Part shown: piece after piece, positions 52,022 to 60,577 of the stretch
How positions within the stretch are numbered: the stretch's first letter is position 1
Layout of the letters: each line of letters starts with the position of its first letter
Assembly: GCF_007004545.3 (NCBI RefSeq)
Contig: NZ_CP045503.2
Coordinates: 4,682,102 to 4,746,101 of the forward strand
Direction of reading: 5' to 3'
Length of the DNA stretch: 64,000 nucleotides
Source of the DNA: Shewanella eurypsychrophilus
GTDB lineage: Bacteria > Pseudomonadota > Gammaproteobacteria > Enterobacterales > Shewanellaceae
The notes under the pieces: generated by a model
Database searches by the model: none
Told to the model about the DNA's origin: nothing
What the model saw: only the letters and a program-made list of their open reading frames with translations
Made by a program: the position numbers and the translations under genes

Positions 52022-52422
52022 ATTACTTCTCCGTTTACATACGGTCATTGGCTTGGAACATTTTCTGTAGTTTACGAATAAACCATGTTCTCGAAAACAT
52101 CGACCAATGAAACTTACTGTTCCTAAAAGTGAAACCCAATTGAATGTCCGTATAATCTAAAACGGCTAAATATGGGCTATCTATGAAGGTGCTTTGGGAG
52201 AAAATGAGTAGATACGGCGTCATATCTTTTACTTCATCCCTAAAGAAAGTTCAGTTAATGGAACGTTACGAAAACTTTGCAAACATACTACACAAGCTCT
52301 AAGGGAGATGCTAGATAATTCAAATAATCCAATAAGATGCAGTTAATAAGCTGTAAGTATCAACTGCATATTATTGGATAGAGTGATACCGATAATTATT
52401 ATTCTCTAGGAATAAGGTGCAT

Positions 52423-52449
52423 AAAAAAGAGCATCCTAAATGGATGCTC
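52423..52449 (-). terminator. Intrinsic terminator of the HupE-module operon
   Basis: GAGCATCC-ATTTA-GGATGCTC followed by TTTTTT on the minus strand, 32 bp after the anchor-protein gene. Confidence 0.85.
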
Positions 52450-52480
52450 TGTTACTCATTCAATATTCCTCTCTATCGAC

Positions 52481-53158
52481 TCACCCTTTGATGGTGTAAT
52501 CACCTTTTGTCGATAGCGTCACAGTAATAGGCACATCAGTTCTGTTCTTCCAATACCAGCCATGAGAGCCAGCGAAAGGCGTTGTCAGTGAACCTTTCAT
52601 TTTATTGGAAGTAGTAATAGAAAAGCTTTCAAAATACCCAGTACTATCCCCTTTCGGTTCACCGTGGAAATCAAAATACAGCTCCTCTCCACTGGTGCTC
52701 CACTCATATTCAAGATGAACAAATTCATCCATTATCAGCTTGTATTCCAATCCTTTTCCAGCTGGAATATCTATCTTAACCGTATCACTTCTTACTCCAG
52801 CCGTTTTACGAGCCTGCTCAATCTCAGCAACACTCGGCGCATTAGCAATCTCTTTAGTCGCAGCTGGTTCAAGCTGCTCAAAAGCCAACACAGTTTCGCT
52901 ACCACTAACCGGAGCGGTTGGAGTGCCATTGGCAGCTTCAGCGATCTGAGTCAGCCCCAGAGCCTTACCTATTCCCGTTGGGTCAATATTATACTCAGCA
53001 GGCAATATGGCCGTGGTTAATACGATAGCTGCTATCACAGTCGCTGCTAAGCTTGCTTTAGTTAATGTCGCAGTAGAGTGCACCGGAATATCGATAGTAT
53101 TCACTTCTTTATCGACTGAGTTTTTGCTTATCTCATTGGTATTTTTAACATTTGTCAT
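52481..53158 (-). CDS. Transmembrane anchor protein associated with HupE
   Basis: 225 residues from the ATG at 53158 (MTNVKNTNEIS), preceded by AAGGAAAGACCC. One membrane helix (ASLAATVIAAIVLTTAILPA, about 39-58) follows a polar cytosolic head; the periplasmic part has a linker and a C-terminal beta domain with KGLEYKLIMDEFVHLEYEWS and WYWKNRTDVPITVTL. I have seen this kind of protein annotated as transmembrane anchor next to HupE/UreJ genes. Third gene of the module; role in metal uptake is inferred only from context. Confidence 0.75.
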   Translation of the reverse strand: MTNVKNTNEISKNSVDKEVNTIDIPVHSTATLTKASLAATVIAAIVLTTAILPAEYNIDPTGIGKALGLTQIAEAANGTPTAPVSGSETVLAFEQLEPAATKEIANAPSVAEIEQARKTAGVRSDTVKIDIPAGKGLEYKLIMDEFVHLEYEWSTSGEELYFDFHGEPKGDSTGYFESFSITTSNKMKGSLTTPFAGSHGWYWKNRTDVPITVTLSTKGDYTIKG

Positions 53159-53250
53159 TGGGTCTTTCCTTAATCTTAAATCTGTTTTGGCAGCATCACT
53201 CACTTTGTAGAAAGATGCTGAAATCATTGAACTTAGCTGACTAAAAACGC

Positions 53251-53946
53251 TTAGCTAACAAAGAAGCCTGTTAACTGGAAGCCGACTAACATCAGGCCAC
53301 CACTCATCAACAGAGTGTTCGCTGCGGTTGAAAACTGCAGATAGCTCCTATGTCGTCGCCAAAAACTCATTAAAATAAGCACGACTCCCAATGCTAAAAA
53401 CTGACCAATTTCAACCCCCACATTGAAGGCTAAAATATTTGGCACCAAGCCATCTTCAGGAAGGTTGAACTCCTGGATCTTGGTGGCCAAGCCAAAGCCA
53501 TGGAACAAGCCAAAAATGATGACTGCCAACTTAGTGTTGGGCTGAAAGCCAAACACTCGTTTAAAGCCACCTAAATTATCAAAACCCTTATAGACAATGG
53601 AAAAACCAATAATCGCATCAATCAGGTAGGCATTAACCTGTATGTCACTGAGCACACCAAACAACAAGGTGATACTGTGACCTAAGGTAAATAGACTCAC
53701 ATAAAGCAACACATCTTTGCTTCTAAACAGGAAGAAAATTACCCCCACTAGAAATAACAGATGGTCATAACCGGTAACCATATGTTTGGCACCGATGTAG
53801 ATAAAGGGCAGAATTGATACCCCTTCATTGAGTGTTAAAAACTGCCTGGTATCTTCATCTACGCCATGGGCGAAGAGAGAGAAAGACGCGAACATACCTA
53901 AAAATACCACCAGAAATTTGATAGCACTCGCCAAAGATTGGCTCAT
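53251..53946 (-). CDS. HupE/UreJ-type membrane protein
   Basis: 231 residues. Signal-like first helix, then AHGVDEDTRQFLTL, and six membrane segments with GAKHMVTGYDHLLFLVGVIF, LFTLGHSITLLFG and FGLFHGFGLATKI. The TGYDHLLFL and GHS/HGFG motifs are the HupE/UreJ_2 signature; the His and Asp are thought to bind nickel or cobalt. Inner-membrane metal permease candidate. It sits between a His-rich protein gene and an anchor-protein gene, 15 kb from the urease operon that needs nickel. Confidence 0.88.
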   Translation of the reverse strand: MSQSLASAIKFLVVFLGMFASFSLFAHGVDEDTRQFLTLNEGVSILPFIYIGAKHMVTGYDHLLFLVGVIFFLFRSKDVLLYVSLFTLGHSITLLFGVLSDIQVNAYLIDAIIGFSIVYKGFDNLGGFKRVFGFQPNTKLAVIIFGLFHGFGLATKIQEFNLPEDGLVPNILAFNVGVEIGQFLALGVVLILMSFWRRHRSYLQFSTAANTLLMSGGLMLVGFQLTGFFVS

Positions 53947-54040
53947 ACAGATACTCCAAAAAAATTTAAATCAGATAAGTACACTTAGTTCTAGGCTCAG
54001 TTATTAGCAGGTTCTAGTTCTAGGCCTGGTTACTAGCAGG

Positions 54041-54082
54041 TTCTAGGTTCTAGGTTCTAGGTTCTAGGTTCTAGGTTCTAGA
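54041..54082. repeat. Tandem TTCTAGG heptamer array, 6 units
   Basis: Five perfect TTCTAGG units plus TTCTAGA, preceded by more irregular CTAG sequence from 53987. The array lies inside the His-rich/HupE module, between its first and second genes. Confidence 0.85.
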
Positions 54083-54146
54083 AAAAGTGTCTTATTAAAT
54101 TGAAATAGCACGTTAATTTAGTAAATTAATGCACTAAAGAATCAAA

Positions 54147-54554
54147 TTAACTTTGGGTATGAGGTGGGGGAATGGGTGGCGCGTAACGACAATTTAAATA
54201 GCTGATGTCATCATCACTGAGGATCTCAGTCTGGAAAAATCGTGAAACAAACAGAGGTTCTTCTGGCGGATGAGAAGGCATATGCGAGTGGTTAGCATGC
54301 TCATGCTCAGCTTCTGTAGCACCTGCTGCATCAGCAAGCATCAGCTCTATAAGCAAGGAGCTATCTGCAGATGGTACCGGCTCTGTAGCATTAAACGACA
54401 TAGGGCCATGATGATGCTCATCTTGGCTATTTAAATTGTCAGAGTGGCTATGATGATGGCTAACATCAGCGCCCATTGGGTGAGAGCCACTCGGGTATTG
54501 CACTGAAAAAGCTGAACCAACAGCAAGAAACTGACACACTAAAACCACCAGCAC
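54147..54554 (-). CDS. His-rich secreted protein of the HupE module
   Basis: At least 135 residues; the annotated GTG at 54554 may be too short, because the same frame extends upstream with a basic stretch (RLASYGLPSSKITLA) that would complete a signal peptide, but no ATG is present there. After the hydrophobic core VLVVLVCQFLAVGSAFS come two His clusters, SHHHSHSDN with DEHHHGP, and EHEHANHSHMPSHPPEE. Likely periplasmic metal-binding protein, perhaps a nickel, cobalt, zinc or copper buffer. First gene of the module with hupE and the anchor gene. The stretch 54612-54808 has no gene. Confidence 0.7.
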   Translation of the reverse strand: MLVVLVCQFLAVGSAFSVQYPSGSHPMGADVSHHHSHSDNLNSQDEHHHGPMSFNATEPVPSADSSLLIELMLADAAGATEAEHEHANHSHMPSHPPEEPLFVSRFFQTEILSDDDISYLNCRYAPPIPPPHTQS

Positions 54555-54808
54555 AATGGCTAGTGTGATCTTCGAACTAGGCAGGCCGTATGAGGCAAGT
54601 CTAGGAAGAACATGTGTTTTCAGTTTGCTACTCCAATCAATTTCAGTGACCCTATTAAATCAGAACCTCGGCTTGGTTATCAAGATAAGAAATTCATTAA
54701 TAAGCAAACATGGATAAAATTTAACTTAATAAAAACTAAAAAGAGCAGGGTCAACACATTGCCAACCCATCTCTTGTCGCTATCATCTTCAATACTAGTG
54801 GCTTAAAA

Positions 54809-55861
54809 CTACACTAAGCTCGTCAGCATCTCATCTGAATATTCTACTAGTTCCTTGCTATCACGCACACGTTCAACGTAATCAGGGTTTGCTATAAATG
54901 GTCGGCCAATCGCCAGCAAATCAAATTTATCTTCAGCAATAGCGGTACTGCCAGTCTCTGCACTAAAGCTACCCACACCGACCAAGGTCTTGTTATAAAT
55001 ACTGCGCAGATAACTTGAAGCTCGGCCATCTAAGTAATCAAATTCCATGGCATCATCGAAGATCCCAACGTGTAGGAAGGCTAGATCTCGCTTCTCGAGC
55101 TCAGGGACAAGATAGTCAAATACCTCACGATCTCGGCTGTCTCCGGCCATATTGAAATATGCACCAGGGGATACTCGTAGAGCAGTTCTATCATTGCCGA
55201 TACGTTCAACAATGGCATCAACCACTTCAAGCGCAAAACGTGACATATTTTCAGGCGTCTGACCGTACTCATCACTGCGACGGTTACTGTCATGATGCAA
55301 AAATTGGTCAATCAAGTAACCGTTCGCACCGTGAATTTCTACACCATCAAAACCCGCATCGATGGCGTTTGCCGCAGCTTGAGAATAATCTTTAACGAGC
55401 TCAGCAATCTCTTCAACCAATGCAGCCTTTGGTGTCTGATAGGTCAGTTCACGCATTCTAGGCACGCTACCTTCAACGCCAACTGCAGAAGGAGCCATCA
55501 CATCTTGACTGCCTGTTGCTTGATAAAAGTGTGGGTGGGCAACGCGGCCGGTGTGCCAAAGCTGGGCAAATATTTTTCCACCATTTTGATGAACCGCATC
55601 GGTGACTACGCGCCAGCCGTCAATCTGTGCCGGGGAAAATAGTCCAGGAGTATTGGGATAACCTTGGCCGTCAGGGCGAATGATCACTGCTTCTGAGATG
55701 ATAAGCCCCGCCTCTGCGCGTCTGCCATAGTAATCAGCCATAGCCTGAGTTGGCACTAATTCATCATCTGCCATACAACGAGTCAGTGGCGCCATAAGAA
55801 TACGGTTCTTCAGTGTGAGGGTGTCATTTAGCGCGTAGCTTTGAAATAGGTTATCAGTCAT
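54809..55861 (-). CDS. nemA: Old yellow enzyme, NemA-type alkene reductase
   Basis: 350 residues from the ATG at 55861 (MTDNLFQSY), preceded by AGAGG. FMN barrel with NRILMAPLTRCMADDELVPT, QLWHTGRVAHPHF, the catalytic region DGFDGVEIHGANGYLIDQFL, HHDSNRRSDEYGQTPENMSR and FDLLAIGRPFIANPDYVERV. Family members reduce activated alkenes, N-ethylmaleimide or nitrate esters with NADPH. Paired divergently with a TetR regulator gene and three operator-like palindromes, like the electrophile-sensing nemRA system of E. coli. The symbol is by family resemblance. Confidence 0.88.
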   Translation of the reverse strand: MTDNLFQSYALNDTLTLKNRILMAPLTRCMADDELVPTQAMADYYGRRAEAGLIISEAVIIRPDGQGYPNTPGLFSPAQIDGWRVVTDAVHQNGGKIFAQLWHTGRVAHPHFYQATGSQDVMAPSAVGVEGSVPRMRELTYQTPKAALVEEIAELVKDYSQAAANAIDAGFDGVEIHGANGYLIDQFLHHDSNRRSDEYGQTPENMSRFALEVVDAIVERIGNDRTALRVSPGAYFNMAGDSRDREVFDYLVPELEKRDLAFLHVGIFDDAMEFDYLDGRASSYLRSIYNKTLVGVGSFSAETGSTAIAEDKFDLLAIGRPFIANPDYVERVRDSKELVEYSDEMLTSLV

Positions 55862-55876
55862 AGCGACCTCTGATTC

Positions 55877-55943
55877 TTGAATGAGCATTCAAGATAGCCT
55901 TTCTTGAACAGGCATTCAAGATCTTTTTTGAATAAGCGTTCAA
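55877..55943. promoter_or_regulatory. Three operator-like palindromes TTGAA-N6-TTCAA
   Basis: TTGAATGAGCATTCAA (55877-55892), TTGAACAGGCATTCAA (55904-55919) and TTGAATAAGCGTTCAA (55928-55943) share the consensus TTGAAYNNGCRTTCAA at 27- and 24-bp steps. They fill the divergent promoter region between the OYE and TetR genes and are almost surely the regulator's binding sites. Confidence 0.8.
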
Positions 55944-56016
55944 TAAAGAGTACAATTGCTTTCAGTCAGTTCGACCTGACTTCCCCTAAATGCGACTTAG
56001 AGAGTTCTTAAGCACC

Positions 56017-56613
56017 ATGCGGATTGCCGAATTTGATAGAGAGAAAGTACTGAGATCTGCCATGACTTCCTTTATGGATAAAGGTTACGGCAAGACAAGT
56101 ATGCAAGACTTGAAGAAAGCCACAGGATTACATCCTGGCTCTATCTATTGTGCCTTCGACAATAAACGTGGACTGCTGCTAGCGGCATTAGAGCAATACC
56201 GTCTGGATCGAAATATTGAGTTTACTGGGATCTTTTCCGGTCAACGGCCAATACTAGACGAACTAAAATCTTATCTGGATCATATCGTTCTAGAATGCCA
56301 GAGCTGCGATGCATCCCAAGCCTGCTTGCTGACTAAGGCGTTGAACGAAGTCGCTGAACAAGATGAAGAAGTACATGCCATTATCACTGCTCACCTCGCT
56401 AACTGGCAGCAGGCAATCACACATGTCTTTCAAAAGGCGTTAGATCAAAAGGCGATTAATTCAACAGGCGCTGTCAACGAGCGTAGCGCCGATGCCCGCG
56501 CTCACTATCTGTTGATGGGAATTTATGGCTTGAGAACATTTGCTCATACTCACCCTGAGGGCGATATACTAAAACAGCTCGCCGAGCAACTTTATCAAGA
56601 TGTGTGTCGATAA
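56017..56613 (+). CDS. TetR/AcrR-family regulator divergent from the alkene reductase gene
   Basis: 198 residues from ATG 56017; an ATG at 55990 is possible. The N-terminal HTH reads GYGKTSMQDLKKATGLHPGS and IYCAFDNKRGLLLAAL. The ligand domain has cysteines in LECQSCDASQACLLTK, a reactive cluster fitting an electrophile sensor like NemR. It should repress the divergent OYE gene and itself through the three palindromes. Confidence 0.88.
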   Translation: MRIAEFDREKVLRSAMTSFMDKGYGKTSMQDLKKATGLHPGSIYCAFDNKRGLLLAALEQYRLDRNIEFTGIFSGQRPILDELKSYLDHIVLECQSCDASQACLLTKALNEVAEQDEEVHAIITAHLANWQQAITHVFQKALDQKAINSTGAVNERSADARAHYLLMGIYGLRTFAHTHPEGDILKQLAEQLYQDVCR

Positions 56614-56720
56614 GCTAAGGAGCAAGTAAGCATTCAAACTGGATTCCGGCCACAAGCACGCCGGAATGACCTGTATTCTTATAGCCCTATGGCATTCTTT
56701 CCTGAATCTTAAGCTCGCTG

Positions 56721-56942
56721 CTTTCTTTGCTCTATTTTAAGACTTAACGCTTACAACTCGTGACTTTCTTAGCCTTATCTTGAACTCGAAAATCACAACT
56801 TTCTTCGCTCTATCTTAAGACTTAACGCTTACAACTCGAGACTTTATTAGCCATATCTTGAACTCGCAAATCGTGACTCTCTCAGCTCTTTCTTAAACTC
56901 GCAACTTTCTTAGCCTTATCTTGAACTCGCGACTTTTTTAGC
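56721..56942. repeat. 78-bp minisatellite, nearly three copies
   Basis: Units begin at 56721, 56799 and 56877 with CTTTCTTYGCTCTAT and contain AAGACTTAACGCTTACAACT and CTTAGCCTTATCTTGAACTC. The third copy is more diverged and lacks a piece. The array fills the 330-bp gap between the TetR gene and the first universal stress gene; no gene is seen in it. Confidence 0.8.
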
Positions 56943-56946
56943 TTGT

Positions 56947-57390
56947 CTATTTCACCACCAGCACTGGACACTTAGCCTGATTAGCAACAGCCTCGGCAAC
57001 ATTAGGACTTAGCATATGAGATAAACCAGTATGACCATGACTTGCGATCACTATCATACCCACCTCCCGCTCTTCAGCTTCATCTAAAATCTGAGCCAAA
57101 ACGCCGCCACTACGGATGTTAGTGTGCACCATCAAACCTTTGGGCATCTGTTCACGAATTTCAGACACTATCTGTTTCATTTTCTCATCGGCAAAGGCTT
57201 GCTGATCTTGTAACAGCTCAGCGGGACTATCGACTACGATGCCATAATCTGGAGCACCATAAGGCAGACTAACCACATTCAGTAGCCTGATATCGACCCC
57301 ATATAGATTTGCCATTTCAACGGCATACCCCAAGGCATGAGATGCCGTTTCTGAAAAGTCTGTCGGACATAATATATGGCGAGTACGCAT
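56947..57390 (-). CDS. Universal stress protein, UspA family (copy 1)
   Basis: 147 residues. RHILCPTDFSETASHALGYA and GMIVIASHGHTGLSHM with the end KCPVLVVK define the family. The usual ATP-binding ending G-x2-G-x9-G-S is altered: where GS normally precedes VAE, this protein has PN (LSPNVAEAV), so ATP binding may be lost. First of three paralogues in tandem on the same strand, separated by 105-235 bp. Confidence 0.9.
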   Translation of the reverse strand: MRTRHILCPTDFSETASHALGYAVEMANLYGVDIRLLNVVSLPYGAPDYGIVVDSPAELLQDQQAFADEKMKQIVSEIREQMPKGLMVHTNIRSGGVLAQILDEAEEREVGMIVIASHGHTGLSHMLSPNVAEAVANQAKCPVLVVK

Positions 57391-57441
57391 AACTTTCTCC
57401 TGTTAAATCAACTCCAAATAAATCGACAACTCACGTGTCTT

Positions 57442-57490
57442 CCTAGAACCTAGAACCTAGAACCTAGAACCTAGAACCTAGAACCTAGAC
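57442..57490. repeat. Tandem CCTAGAA heptamer array, 7 units
   Basis: Six perfect CCTAGAA units and one CCTAGAC lie between the first and second universal stress genes. A third tandem expansion of the CTAG family. Confidence 0.92.
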
Positions 57491-57495
57491 CAGAC

Positions 57496-57927
57496 TTACT
57501 TAACCACTAAGACAGGACACTTGGCTTTATTAGCAACCTCTTCGGCAATATTGACATGCAAAAAATGCTCAAAACCTGTTCTACCATGGCTTGCCATCAC
57601 AATCATTCCAGCATTTATTTTTTCAGCCGTTACTAATATTTGCTCAGCGGCATGCCCATGACGGATCACACCTTCAACCGTTAAGCCTTTATCGAGCGTA
57701 CCTATCAACTGACGCATCTGATCAGCAGCCTCAGCTTCCATTCGACTAGCCAACTCCTCTGGGGTAAGGGCTAACACCCGAGTGTGCTTGTCTCCAAAGG
57801 GTTTATCAACGACATGCAATAAACGAATACCAACGCTATAAAAGTTGGCCATCTCAAATGCATACCCCATGGCATGAAAAGCGGTCTCAGAAAAATCTGT
57901 CGGACAAAGAATTTGGCGAGTTCTCAT
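57496..57927 (-). CDS. Universal stress protein, UspA family (copy 2)
   Basis: 143 residues, closely related to its two neighbours: RQILCPTDFSETAFHAMGYA, HVVDKPFGDKHTRVLALTPE, GMIVMASHGRTGFEHFLHVN. The ATP-motif GS is replaced by VN, as in the other copies. CCTCC-type ribosome site (AGGAGGGGCT) before the ATG. Probably a stress- or starvation-induced dimer. Confidence 0.9.
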   Translation of the reverse strand: MRTRQILCPTDFSETAFHAMGYAFEMANFYSVGIRLLHVVDKPFGDKHTRVLALTPEELASRMEAEAADQMRQLIGTLDKGLTVEGVIRHGHAAEQILVTAEKINAGMIVMASHGRTGFEHFLHVNIAEEVANKAKCPVLVVK

Positions 57928-58162
57928 AGCCCCTCCTAGTCATCGTACCTGCCGTTCAAATAGAGTTTTCAGCCTCATTTTTTAGCCTTAAGATTGAGGC
58001 ATTAAACCCTGTCTAAAAATAAGTGGCGTAATCCAAAAAAGCTTGCCTACAGGCCGCTCAAAACAAAATGATGAGCAACGCCATACTTGGCCTAATAGGG
58101 TTACGCCAAACCTTGCTATCAAGCAGACATTGAGCACAAATACTGCTTGGTTTTATAAAGAA

Positions 58163-58594
58163 TCACTTAACAACTAACACCGGACACTTCGCCTCATTCA
58201 CAACGGCTTCTGCAACATTGGTATGAAGAAAATGAGCCAAACCAGTTCGCCCATGGCTGGCCATCACTATCATGCCGACATTATTTTTCTCTGCATCTTC
58301 TAAAATCTGCTCTATCGCTGAGCCACGTCTAATAACGGTTTCAACTGTAAGCTCACAATTTAGCTCATTAAGTAAGCGTTGCATTTTTTCGGCTGCCGCC
58401 AACTCCATCCCTTGAGCTAACTCCTCAGGAGTTATCGCTAGAATCTGATAGTTATCATTACCAATAGGTTGATCGACAACATGCACGAGCCGAATACCTA
58501 CATGATAAAAATTAGCCATCTCAATGGCATAACTCAACGCATGAGACGCTGTTTCAGAAAAGTCCGTAGGACAGAGTATGTGTCGATTTCTCAT
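58163..58594 (-). CDS. Universal stress protein, UspA family (copy 3)
   Basis: 143 residues from the ATG at 58594 (MRNRHILCPTDFSET), chosen for its GGGAGGCTCAC ribosome site over an upstream start at 58615. GMIVMASHGRTGLAHFLHTN closes with TN in place of GS. Highest similarity is to copy 2, including LAITPEELAQGMELAAAEKM. First transcribed of the three. Confidence 0.9.
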   Translation of the reverse strand: MRNRHILCPTDFSETASHALSYAIEMANFYHVGIRLVHVVDQPIGNDNYQILAITPEELAQGMELAAAEKMQRLLNELNCELTVETVIRRGSAIEQILEDAEKNNVGMIVMASHGRTGLAHFLHTNVAEAVVNEAKCPVLVVK

Positions 58595-58848
58595 GTGAGC
58601 CTCCCTATTAAGCATAGTTCTAAACTTGTGTTAAAGCCTTTCCCACTCTGATAAAAACCAATAAAAAACTGAATTATTCGGTCTATATTTACTTTCTTAA
58701 AACCAGTCTAATTAACATCCTGTGTCACATTTTGATCTCGGTCACATATCATGTCGATCTCATAAAAATTTGCTAAAACTGACAAGAAAAGGTGTATTAA
58801 TTTTAATCAGCTATAGATCTTAACTTGATACTGAATTACTATACAAAT

Positions 58849-58876
58849 AACAGACCGACCAATCAGTCGGTTTGTT
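58849..58876. promoter_or_regulatory. TetR-type operator palindrome upstream of the aldehyde dehydrogenase gene
   Basis: AACAGACCGAC-CAATCA-GTCGGTTTGTT has 11-bp arms with one mismatch, about 105 bp before the dehydrogenase start. The TetR gene following the dehydrogenase is the likely binder. The rest of 58595-58979 is AT-rich promoter-like DNA. Confidence 0.65.
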
Positions 58877-58979
58877 ATTTTAGTAAACTTAACCACTACC
58901 TAGCTCGGCTTAATAATTCTTAATTATTATAGTGGCCTAGCTCGGTAACCTTACCTCTAGTTATCTAGGAGAGCGATGA

Positions 58980-60431
58980 ATGAACATGCCAATTGAAGCC
59001 GTATCTAATGACACCAAAAATACTGCGGTAGCAGATTCACAACTCGATGAATTGCTCTCTCTACAAAAAGCTAGCTATCGTTCATCACCAGCACCGACTT
59101 ATTCTCAGCGCATCGAACAACTGACTTCACTGAAGCAAGCATTATTGAAATATCAGCAACCTCTCGCCGATGCATTGAACCGAGATTATGGTAGTCGCTC
59201 TGTGGATGACACCCTCATTTCAGACATCATGCCCTGTATCAATAACATCAACTACAGCCTTAAAAATCTGAAAAAATGGATGAAGCCAAGCGCCAGACAT
59301 GCTGGCCTTTTGTTATCTCCTGCAAAAGTTAAGGTCCATTACCAGCCAGTAGGTGTCGTCGGTATTATCGTGCCGTGGAACTTCCCAGTGATGCTATCTG
59401 TTGGCCCTCTTATTACCGCACTAAGTGCTGGTAACCGTGCCATGCTAAAGCTGTCTGAGTTCACCCCTGAAACCAACAAGGTACTAAAAGAGATGCTTGC
59501 CAGTATCTTCGATAACAGTATCGTCGCTATTATCGAAGGCGAAGCCGATGTAGCTGCAGCCTTCTCATCCTTACCCTTCGATCACCTGTTGTTTACTGGC
59601 TCTACCGCTGTTGGAAAGCACGTGATGCGCGCCGCAGCCGCAAACTTGACCCCTGTAACGCTAGAGTTAGGTGGTAAGTCGCCAGTCGTTATCGCGCCAG
59701 ATATACCGATAGAAACTGCCGTTGAGCGAATGATTTACGGAAAATGTTTAAACTCAGGCCAGATCTGTGTCGCTCCCGATTACGTGCTGGTCCCTAAAGA
59801 GAAGCAAGCCGAGTTTATTGCCGCCTATAAGAAAAAATTCAATGCCATGTATGGTCAGGTAAGTGATAATAAAGATTACAGTGCCATCATCAATCAGCGC
59901 CAATTTGATCGCTTAAGCGCTGTACTCGAGGATGCCAAAAACAAGGGTGCTAGCATTGTTTCCGCTAATGACGAAGCTATAGATACTCAAAAGCGTAAAA
60001 TACCCACCCAGTTGATCACTGATGTCAGTGATGACATGACCTTAATGCAAGATGAGATCTTCGGCCCTTTACTGCCAATCATAGGCTACGAAACGCTGAC
60101 CGATGCCATTGAATATATCAATGACAGACCGCGTCCTTTGGCCCTGTATATCATGAGCTTTGATGCCTCAGTTCAACAGTCGATACTTAACAACACCCAT
60201 TCTGGCGGTGTCTGTATTAACGAAACCGTCTTTCATGTCGCGGCAGATGATGCCCCATTTGGCGGTATTGGTCCTTCAGGTATGGGGCATTATCATGGTA
60301 AAGAAGGCTTCTTAACCTTGAGCCATGCTAAAACAGTGCTTAGCCGTGGCAAACTCAATACGGGTAAGTTTGTCCACCCTCCTTATGGCACAGGTATTCA
60401 GGCGATGCTATATAAGCTATTTTTACGCTAA
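58980..60431 (+). CDS. Aldehyde dehydrogenase, coniferyl-aldehyde dehydrogenase-like
   Basis: 483 residues. VGIIVPWNFPVMLSVGPLIT, FTGSTAVGKHVMRAAA, the Glu in LELGGKSPVVI and the catalytic Cys in LNSGQICVAPDYVLVP, with the late motif EIFGPLLPIIGYE, place it in the class 3/coniferyl aldehyde dehydrogenase group, which ends in a hydrophobic tail (AMLYKLFLR). Oxidises aldehydes to acids with NAD(P). AGGAGAGCGATGA precedes the start. Likely repressed by the downstream TetR protein through the palindrome at 58849. Confidence 0.9.
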   Translation: MNMPIEAVSNDTKNTAVADSQLDELLSLQKASYRSSPAPTYSQRIEQLTSLKQALLKYQQPLADALNRDYGSRSVDDTLISDIMPCINNINYSLKNLKKWMKPSARHAGLLLSPAKVKVHYQPVGVVGIIVPWNFPVMLSVGPLITALSAGNRAMLKLSEFTPETNKVLKEMLASIFDNSIVAIIEGEADVAAAFSSLPFDHLLFTGSTAVGKHVMRAAAANLTPVTLELGGKSPVVIAPDIPIETAVERMIYGKCLNSGQICVAPDYVLVPKEKQAEFIAAYKKKFNAMYGQVSDNKDYSAIINQRQFDRLSAVLEDAKNKGASIVSANDEAIDTQKRKIPTQLITDVSDDMTLMQDEIFGPLLPIIGYETLTDAIEYINDRPRPLALYIMSFDASVQQSILNNTHSGGVCINETVFHVAADDAPFGGIGPSGMGHYHGKEGFLTLSHAKTVLSRGKLNTGKFVHPPYGTGIQAMLYKLFLR

Positions 60432-60510
60432 CAGCTTCGAGCTTTTATATAGGAGCTCGAAGCTGCGAGTTTCGAGTTCAGCATGACAAATTAAACCACT
60501 GTTGTCGTCA

Positions 60511-60536
60511 TCCTGAGTTTATCTCAGGATCCAGCT
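60511..60536. repeat. Dispersed palindrome, second copy
   Basis: TCATCCTGAGTTTATCTCAG followed by GATCC, the inverse of the copy at 3603-3628. Confidence 0.5.
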
Positions 60537-60577
60537 TTTTAATGACAAGAAAGTTAACCAAATAAGACAAGTAGTCG

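Noticed and set aside
52035..52223. Leftward 62-codon frame upstream of the DUF1254 gene
   Set aside because: Runs across the promoter and ribosome site of the DUF1254 gene and overlaps its start; likely chance.
52183..52302. Rightward 39-codon frame beginning MKVLWEKMSRYGVISF with an internal GGGAGAAA ribosome-like site
   Set aside because: Could be a microprotein or gene remnant, but there is no family match I can recall and no neighbour linkage; not strong enough to list.
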